NCBI GenBank assembly: GCA_016793805.1
Contig: JAEUIZ010000031.1
Coordinates: 1 to 64,000, forward strand
Direction: 5' to 3'
Length of the DNA stretch: 64,000 bases
DNA from: Phycisphaerae bacterium
Lineage (GTDB): Bacteria; Planctomycetota; Phycisphaerae; Phycisphaerales; UBA1924
The notes below the pieces were generated by a model that saw only the letters and a list, made by a program, of their open reading frames with translations, had not been told where the DNA came from and searched no databases. Both the position numbers and the translations under genes were made by a program. This document shows positions 58,211 through 64,000 of the stretch, in pieces (within the stretch, counting starts at the first letter, position 1; each line of letters opens with the position of its first letter).

Positions 58211-59355
58211 CGCGGGTGGCGCTGAAGATGCTGATGGGGGATCGGCTGAAGTACGCGGGGCTGATCGCGGGGATCCTGTTCGCGGTGACGCTGATCGCGC
58301 AGCAGGCGTCGATCATGACGGGGTTCATCCAGCGGATGGGGTCGTTCGTGCGGGACACGGGGTCGGTGGACCTGTGGGTGATGGACCCGCAGCGGCGGTT
58401 CAGCGACGACCAGAAGCCTCTGAGCGAGACGGCGCTGCCTCGGGTTCGCGGGGTGGAGGGCGTGTCGTGGGCGGTGCCGATGTACCGGAGTTGGCTGCGG
58501 TGCCGATTGCCGGACGGGACGCTGGTGCAGGCGATCGTGACGGGGCTGGACGACGCGACGCTGCTGGGCGGGCCTCCGGAGATCGTGGAGGGGAGCCTGG
58601 AGGACCTTCGGCGGAGCGGCGGGGTGCTGGTGGATGCGGACGAACTGGGCGGGAAGATGCGGATGGTCCGCGGGGGCGAGGGCCCGCTGCGGGTGGGTGA
58701 TCGGCTGGCGTTCAACGACGAGGACGCGGTGATCGTGGGGACGTTCCGGGCGTCGAAGGGGTTCTTCTGGGAGCCGGTGGTGTACACGACCTATAGCCGG
58801 GCGGTGCGGTTCGCGCCCCCGGAGCGGAAGGTGAACGGGTTCGTGCTGGTGGGGGTGCGCGAGGGCGAGGACGCGGCGGCGGTGGGGCGGAGGATCGAGG
58901 CGGCCACGGGGCTGCGGGCGCTGACGCGGGACCAGTTCGAGGCGCACAGCACGAACTTCCTGCTGACCTCGACGGGGATCCTGGCAAACTTCGGGCTGGC
59001 GATCGGGCTGGGGTTCGTGATCGGGGTGCTGGTGTGCGGTCAGACGCTGTACCAGTTCACGCTGGACAACCTGCGGCACTTTGCGGCGCTGAAGGCGATG
59101 GGCGCGGGCAACTGGTTGCTCGTGCGGATGGTCGGGGCGCAGGTGGTGACGGTGGGGGCGATCGGGTATGGGATCGGGCTGGGGGCGGCGGTGCTGCTGG
59201 GACGGGTGATCGTGAAGGCGGGGCTGGCGTTCTATATGCCGTGGCAGGTGCCGGTGCTGTCGGGCGTGGCGATCGGCGCGATCGGGCTGCTGGCGGGCTC
59301 GCTGAGCCTGGCGCGGGTGATCCGGGCGGAGCCGGGGATGGTCTTCAAGGGGTGA
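58207..59355 (+). CDS. ABC exporter permease, FtsX/DevC-like (copy 2)
   Basis: A 382-residue paralogue of the preceding permease, starting in an ATGA overlap at 58207. It has the same topology: N-terminal helix (YAGLIAGILFAVTLIAQQAS), periplasmic domain (SEDQ-type loop, SDDQKPLSETALPRVRGVEG) and LYQFTLDNLRHFAALKAMGA before the last helices. The spacing and domain plan are nearly identical, so this is a tandem duplication. The stop TGA is followed by the ATPase start two bases later. Confidence 0.88.
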   Translation: MTRVALKMLMGDRLKYAGLIAGILFAVTLIAQQASIMTGFIQRMGSFVRDTGSVDLWVMDPQRRFSDDQKPLSETALPRVRGVEGVSWAVPMYRSWLRCRLPDGTLVQAIVTGLDDATLLGGPPEIVEGSLEDLRRSGGVLVDADELGGKMRMVRGGEGPLRVGDRLAFNDEDAVIVGTFRASKGFFWEPVVYTTYSRAVRFAPPERKVNGFVLVGVREGEDAAAVGRRIEAATGLRALTRDQFEAHSTNFLLTSTGILANFGLAIGLGFVIGVLVCGQTLYQFTLDNLRHFAALKAMGAGNWLLVRMVGAQVVTVGAIGYGIGLGAAVLLGRVIVKAGLAFYMPWQVPVLSGVAIGAIGLLAGSLSLARVIRAEPGMVFKG

Positions 59356-59357
59356 GC

Positions 59358-60092
<735 letters not shown>

Positions 60093-60095
60093 CGC

Positions 60096-61160
60096 ATGTA
60101 CGTTCGGACAGTGGTGATCCCGCTCATCGCGCTGGCGGGGATCGTGCTGGCGGTGCAGACGGTGCGCTCGGAGAATAAGCAGCCGACCGGGGCCGCGCCC
60201 GTGGCGGCGCCGGCGAAGTCCCCGTTCGCGGCGTCGGTCGCCGGCGCGGGGCTCGTCGAGGCGAGCACGCAGAACATCGCGCTGGGCTCGGCGGTGCCGG
60301 GGCTGGTCGTGGAGGTGCCGGTGGTGGTCGGCGCGCAGGTGAAGGCGGGCGATCCGCTCTTCCGCATCGACGACCGGACGGCGCGGGCGGAGGTCGAGGT
60401 GCGACGGGCGGCGGTCTGGGCGGCAGAGGCGGAACTGGCGCAACTCGTCGCGCAGCCCCGGTCCGAGGACCTTCCTCCGGCCCGGGCGCGGGTGGACGAG
60501 GCGAGGGCGATCCTCGACGACCTGCGGGCGCAACTGGCGAACTGGGAGGCGGTCCCGGACAAGCGGGCCGTGGCGCAGGACGCGCTGAACTCGAAGCGGT
60601 ACGCGGTGAAGACGGCCGAGGCGCGGCTGGCGCAGGCCGAGGCGCAACTGGCGCTGCTCGAGGCGGGGGCGTGGGCCCCCCAGCGGAAGGTGGCGGAGGC
60701 GAAGGTGGCGTCGGCGCGGGCGGGGCTGCTGGCGGCGGAGACGGAACTGGACCGGCTCACGGTGCGGGCGCCGGTGGCGGGACAGGTGCTGCAGGTGAAC
60801 ATCCGCGTGGGCGAGTTTGCGCCGGCCAACGCGGGCACCCCGCTGGTGCTGCTGGGCGAGACGGGCACGCTGCACGTGCGTGTGGACGTGGACGAGAACG
60901 ACGCGTGGCGGCTCAAGCCCGGGGCGCCGGCGAAGGCGTCGCTGCGCGGGAACAGTTCGCTCAAGACGGAGTTGAGGTTCGTGCGGATCGAGCCGTACGT
61001 GGTCCCGAAGCGGTCGCTGACGGGGGACAGTTCGGAGCGCGTGGACACGCGGGTGCTCCAGGTGATCTATGCGTTCCCCGGGGATGCGCTGCCGGTGTAT
61101 CCGGGGCAGCAGATGGACGTGTTCATCGACGCGCCGTCGTCGGGGAGCGTGACGCCATGA
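60096..61160 (+). CDS. Periplasmic adaptor (HlyD/DevB-like membrane fusion protein)
   Basis: A 354-residue adaptor linking the permease to the outer-membrane factor. One N-terminal helix (VVIPLIALAGIVLAVQTV) anchors it. Two lipoyl half-motifs (GLVVEVPVVVGAQVKAGDPL and RAPVAGQVLQVNIRVGEFAP) flank a long coiled-coil hairpin rich in Ala, Arg and Glu (about residues 105-210). A beta-barrel domain ends it. DevB-type length. The stop overlaps the next start (ATGA). Confidence 0.92.
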   Translation: MYVRTVVIPLIALAGIVLAVQTVRSENKQPTGAAPVAAPAKSPFAASVAGAGLVEASTQNIALGSAVPGLVVEVPVVVGAQVKAGDPLFRIDDRTARAEVEVRRAAVWAAEAELAQLVAQPRSEDLPPARARVDEARAILDDLRAQLANWEAVPDKRAVAQDALNSKRYAVKTAEARLAQAEAQLALLEAGAWAPQRKVAEAKVASARAGLLAAETELDRLTVRAPVAGQVLQVNIRVGEFAPANAGTPLVLLGETGTLHVRVDVDENDAWRLKPGAPAKASLRGNSSLKTELRFVRIEPYVVPKRSLTGDSSERVDTRVLQVIYAFPGDALPVYPGQQMDVFIDAPSSGSVTP

Positions 61161-62635
61161 CGAGCGAGCGGTTTGGAATCGGGCGGCGCTCGGGTTGGGC
61201 GGCGCGTGGCGTGGGGCTGCTGTCGCTGGCGGCGGTGGCGGGGTGTGCCGTGGGGCCGGACTACGCGCGTCCCAAGACGGGCGAGCCGGGGGCGTGGACG
61301 GCGGCGATGGAGGGCGGGGTGAGCGCCGAGGCGGCGGATGCTGGCGCGTGGTGGCGGGCGCTGGGCGATCCGGCGCTGGACGCGCTGGTGGAACGGGCGA
61401 TCGAGGGGAACCACGACCTGCGCGAGGCCGCGGCGAGGGTGCGGGAGGCGCGGGCGCAGCGGACGGCGGCGGGTGCGGCGCGGGTCCCGAGCGTGGACGC
61501 GGGCGCGGGGTACACGCGCTCGCGGTCGAGCCCCAACAGCCGCTTCGGGCGCTTCGCGGCGGGCTCGGACACCGACGGGGTGGACCTCTACCAGGCCGGG
61601 TTTGACGCGTCGTGGGAGGTGGACCTGTTCGGGCGGGTTCGCCGGACGATCGAGGCGGCGGAGGCGGACGCGCAGGTCGCGGAGGAGTCGCGGCGGTCGG
61701 TGCTCGTGTCGCTCTCGGCGGAGGTCGTGCGGAACTTCGTCGAGTTGCGGGCGTTGCAGTCGCGCGAGGCACTCGCGGCGGAATCGGTGCGGGTGCAGAG
61801 CGACTCGGCGTCGCTGGCGCGGGCGCGGTTCGAGGGCGGGATCGCCAGCGAACTGGACGCGGCGCGGGCCGAGGCGCAGGTGAGCGCGACGCGGGCGCGG
61901 ATCCCGGCGCTGCGCGAGGAGATCGCGCGGACGATCCATCGGCTGGGCGTGCTGACGGGGCAGGAGCCCGGGGCGCTGCGCGAGTCGCTCTCGGCGGCGG
62001 GTCCGATCCCCTCGACGCCCACATCGATCGGGATGGGCCTGCCCGCGGACCTCGTTCGGCGGCGCCCCGACATCCGGGTCGCGGAGCGTGAACTCGCTGC
62101 GGCGACGGCGCGGATCGGGGTGGCGACGGCGGACCTGTATCCGCGTCTCTCGCTCGCGGGCTCGTTCGGGCTCGAGAGCACCACCTTCGGGACGCTGCCC
62201 GAGGGCGACAGCATCTTCTGGTCGATCGGCCCGAGCGTGCGGGTTCCGATCTTCAATGCGGGTCGATTGCGGGCGCTGGTGCGGGTCGCGGACGCGCGGG
62301 CCGAGCGGGCGCTGGTGCGGCACGAGCGGGCGGTGCTGGTGGGGCTGGAGGAGGCGCAGAACGCGGCGGTGGGTCTGGCGCGGGAGCAGGAGCGGCGGGC
62401 GCTGCTGGAGGCCGCGGTGGCCTCGGACGAGCGGGCGACGGACCTGGCGACGCACTTGTACACGCAGGGGCTGACGGACTACCTGAGCGTGCTGGACGCG
62501 CAGCGGCAGTTGTTGGAGCAGCGGGACGCGCTGGTTCAGAGCCGGGCCGCGGTGGTGCAGGCGATGGTGGCGCTGAGCAAGGCGATCGGCGGGGGCTGGG
62601 AGGGCGTGGAGGCCCCGGTGGCGTCGCGGGACTGA
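61157..62635 (+). CDS. Outer-membrane factor lipoprotein (NodT/TolC-like)
   Basis: A 492-residue outer-membrane channel. The lipobox LAAVAGC ends the signal peptide, then CAVGPDYARP, the standard NodT start. Two OEP repeats follow, with long Ala/Arg/Glu-rich helices (REAAARVREARAQRTAAG, and AAATARIGVATADLYPRLSL) and the conserved GLTDYLSVLDAQRQL at the end. This completes a TetR-regulated, DevBCA-like tripartite exporter. The exported substrate is unknown; lipids, toxic organics or glycolipids are typical. Confidence 0.93.
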   Translation: MTSERFGIGRRSGWAARGVGLLSLAAVAGCAVGPDYARPKTGEPGAWTAAMEGGVSAEAADAGAWWRALGDPALDALVERAIEGNHDLREAAARVREARAQRTAAGAARVPSVDAGAGYTRSRSSPNSRFGRFAAGSDTDGVDLYQAGFDASWEVDLFGRVRRTIEAAEADAQVAEESRRSVLVSLSAEVVRNFVELRALQSREALAAESVRVQSDSASLARARFEGGIASELDAARAEAQVSATRARIPALREEIARTIHRLGVLTGQEPGALRESLSAAGPIPSTPTSIGMGLPADLVRRRPDIRVAERELAAATARIGVATADLYPRLSLAGSFGLESTTFGTLPEGDSIFWSIGPSVRVPIFNAGRLRALVRVADARAERALVRHERAVLVGLEEAQNAAVGLAREQERRALLEAAVASDERATDLATHLYTQGLTDYLSVLDAQRQLLEQRDALVQSRAAVVQAMVALSKAIGGGWEGVEAPVASRD

Positions 62636-62668
62636 GGGCGGGGTGCGCGGGGCGAGCGGTCGCGGGGA

Positions 62669-63739
62669 TCAGGCGTGGTCGAGTCCGTGTCCCTTGGCCG
62701 GGCCGTGGGGCTTGGGCGTGAGGAGGAGGGACGCGGCGACGCCCGCGATGAGGATGCCGAGGATCACGAGCAACGAGACGGTGGTGGGGACCTTGTACGG
62801 GGAGTGGACGAGGAGCATCTTGACGCCCACGAAGAAGAGGACGGCCACGAGCGCGGGCTTGAGGAACCGGAACTTGTCGATCGCGCCCGCGAGGCAGAAG
62901 TAGAGCGCCCGCAGCCCGAGGATGGCGAAGACGTTGGACGTGAAGACGATGAAGGGGTCGGCGGTGATCGCGAAGATCGCGGGGATCGAGTCGACCGCGA
63001 AGATGAGGTCGGTAAACTCGACGAGGACGAGGGCGAGCAGGAGCGGGGTGGCGTGGCGCACGCCGTTGATTCGCGTGAGGAACTTCTGCCCGTGGTACTC
63101 GGTGGTGACGGGGACGAGCCGGCGGACGAGGCGGACGACGGGGTTCTTCTCGGGCGAGACCCCGCCGTGCTTGGAGAGGGCCATCTTGATCGAGGTGAGG
63201 ATGAGGAACCCGCCAAAGACGTAGATGATCCAGTCGAATCGGCGGATGAGGGCGGCGCCGACGGCGATCATGATGCCGCGCATGAGGAGGGCGCCGAGGA
63301 TGCCCCAGAAGAGCACGCGGTGCTGGTACTTGGCGGGGACGGCGAAGTACGAGAAGATGATGGCGATGACAAAGACGTTGTCCATCGAGAGGGACTTCTC
63401 GACGACGTAGCCGGTGAAGAAGAGTTTGGCGGCCTCGAGCCCGTGGACGTCGCGTGCCGGGCCGTCGAGTTGGGGGACGTTGAGCCCGACACCGAGCCAG
63501 TGGTTCTGGTAGGCGAAGTAGATCCAGACGTTGAAGGCCAGGGCGCAGGTGATCCAGATGACGGACCAGACGGCGGCCTCGCGGATGCCGACGACATGGG
63601 CCTCGCGGTGGAAGACGCCCAGATCAAGGGCGAGGAAGACGATGACCAGGCCCACGAAGCCGGCGTAGAGCCAGTAGACCTGCGACGACTCGGGGACCGG
63701 GGGCGCGGCGAGCGTGGCCAGCAGGGTTTGGAGCGTCAA
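62669..63739 (-). CDS. TerC-family membrane protein
   Basis: A 356-residue integral membrane protein of the TerC family (Alx/TerC type), implicated in metal (manganese, tellurite) homeostasis. Family marks are YWLYAGFVGLVIVFLALDLG, the acidic FFTGYVVEKSLSMDNVFVIA and LVEFTDLIFAVDSIPAIFAI, plus about nine helices. The TTG at 63739 has GGAG nine bases upstream; the open frame further upstream is Arg/Pro-rich and unlikely. It converges on the efflux operon. No yybP-ykoY manganese riboswitch was seen upstream. Confidence 0.9.
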   Translation of the reverse strand: MTLQTLLATLAAPPVPESSQVYWLYAGFVGLVIVFLALDLGVFHREAHVVGIREAAVWSVIWITCALAFNVWIYFAYQNHWLGVGLNVPQLDGPARDVHGLEAAKLFFTGYVVEKSLSMDNVFVIAIIFSYFAVPAKYQHRVLFWGILGALLMRGIMIAVGAALIRRFDWIIYVFGGFLILTSIKMALSKHGGVSPEKNPVVRLVRRLVPVTTEYHGQKFLTRINGVRHATPLLLALVLVEFTDLIFAVDSIPAIFAITADPFIVFTSNVFAILGLRALYFCLAGAIDKFRFLKPALVAVLFFVGVKMLLVHSPYKVPTTVSLLVILGILIAGVAASLLLTPKPHGPAKGHGLDHA

Positions 63740-63841
63740 TCGAGCGGACTCCGAAGGTGGCCGCGATCCCGCGCGGGGCCGATGGTAGGGCGGCCGGCGC
63801 GAGGCGGCGGGGCCACGAGCGGGCGGCCGCGAAAAGCAATA

Positions 63842-63869
63842 AGCCCCGGCCAAACGAACAGCCGGGGCT
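63842..63869 (-). terminator. Terminator hairpin for the gene at the right edge
   Basis: AGCCCCGGC (63842-63850) is the exact inverse complement of GCCGGGGCT (63861-63869), with a ten-base loop. On the minus strand the stem is followed by TTATTGCTTTT. It lies 47 bases after the stop codon of the partial PEP-CTERM gene and would separate it from terC. Confidence 0.75.
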
Positions 63870-63916
63870 CGGGTGGATAGAACCCGGATTGGGAGGCGTC
63901 ACCCCGCCTCGAGGGA

Positions 63917-64000
63917 TCAGGCTCGGCGTCGGCGGCGAGCCGCGAGCATTCCCGCGGCGGCCAGGAGGCCGGCTGTGCCGGGGGCTGGCACGGCGCTGAC
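63917..64000 (-). CDS. C-terminal end of a PEP-CTERM protein (partial)
   Basis: Reading inward from the window edge on the minus strand, 27 codons and a TGA encode VSAVPAPGTAGLLAAAGMLA and then a run of five arginines and Ala. This is the VPAPG / hydrophobic / poly-Arg anchor of the PEP-CTERM family. The rest of the gene lies outside the window. It was too short to be listed as a normal ORF but the signal is unambiguous. Confidence 0.8.
   Translation of the reverse strand, partial: VSAVPAPGTAGLLAAAGMLAARRRRRA

Noticed and set aside
63740-63916. yybP-ykoY manganese riboswitch before the TerC gene
   Set aside because: The class is common upstream of terC homologues, but its conserved blocks are not present; only a terminator of the neighbouring gene is found.

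Overview
The window is very GC-rich, gene-dense bacterial DNA that reads as a member of the Planctomycetota, most likely class Phycisphaerae. The pointers are a family of short secreted proteins ending in PEP-CTERM-like anchors, two secreted proteins with the Cys/Asn/Asp-rich dockerin-like tail (YANCD...NVNDFxCF) common in that class, membrane proteins ending in a CPRC...CPEC zinc ribbon, a menaquinone gene of the futalosine route (mqnD), and flagellar genes. No rRNA, tRNA, CRISPR array, insertion sequence or phage gene was seen. The first 67 bases are pure C and look like a sequence-end artefact.

Layout. 0-7.5 kb: a cupin, the queuosine pair queC-queE, rplI with a long charged tail, a small dockerin-tailed secreted protein, a BtpA-family protein, an M61 peptidase with PDZ domain coupled to a small lipoprotein, and a PEP-CTERM protein with its own promoter and terminator. 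7.5-11.9 kb: a complete aldehyde dehydrogenase, a tiny zinc-ribbon protein, a degenerate aldehyde dehydrogenase partner and two membrane proteins. 12-15.6 kb: fliD and fliS. 15.6-22.9 kb (minus strand): a DNA polymerase III delta-prime-like gene, an EF-G-like GTPase coupled to two membrane ankyrin proteins, a zinc-ribbon membrane protein, a DUF481 outer-membrane protein and mscL. 23-27.9 kb: a DUF418 membrane protein, gltX, and a TrkH/KtrB potassium channel behind what looks like a ydaO/yuaA cyclic-di-AMP riboswitch.

28-31 kb: three tandem paralogous PEP-CTERM proteins and a dockerin-tailed protein. 31-38 kb: an FmdB-like protein, an SDR, a HIT protein, sthA, mqnD, pdhA-pdhB and a two-domain GNAT. 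38.4-43.8 kb: four tightly packed genes (M20 deacylase, class III aminotransferase, AstA-like succinyltransferase, AstD-like dehydrogenase) that on paper complete an ornithine-to-glutamate route through succinylated intermediates. 43.8-49.2 kb (minus): an ECF sigma/anti-sigma pair downstream of a SulP transporter, then gcvT and panC with a PilZ-like gene. 49.4-52.4 kb: a cysteine desulfurase, a DUF4190-like membrane protein and an MlaF-like ATPase. 52.4-56.1 kb (minus): a flagellar rod/ring operon, small ORF-flgF-flgG-flgA-flgH. 56.3-62.6 kb: a six-gene efflux operon (TetR, two permeases, ATPase, adaptor, outer-membrane factor) with likely autoregulation. 62.7-64 kb: a TerC protein and the 3' end of another PEP-CTERM gene.

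Almost all operons show ATGA or GTGA stop/start overlaps, which supports the chosen starts. Base composition is also arranged in blocks: the plus strand is G-rich at about 7.5-27 kb and 56.2-64 kb and C-rich elsewhere, apparently regardless of gene direction.
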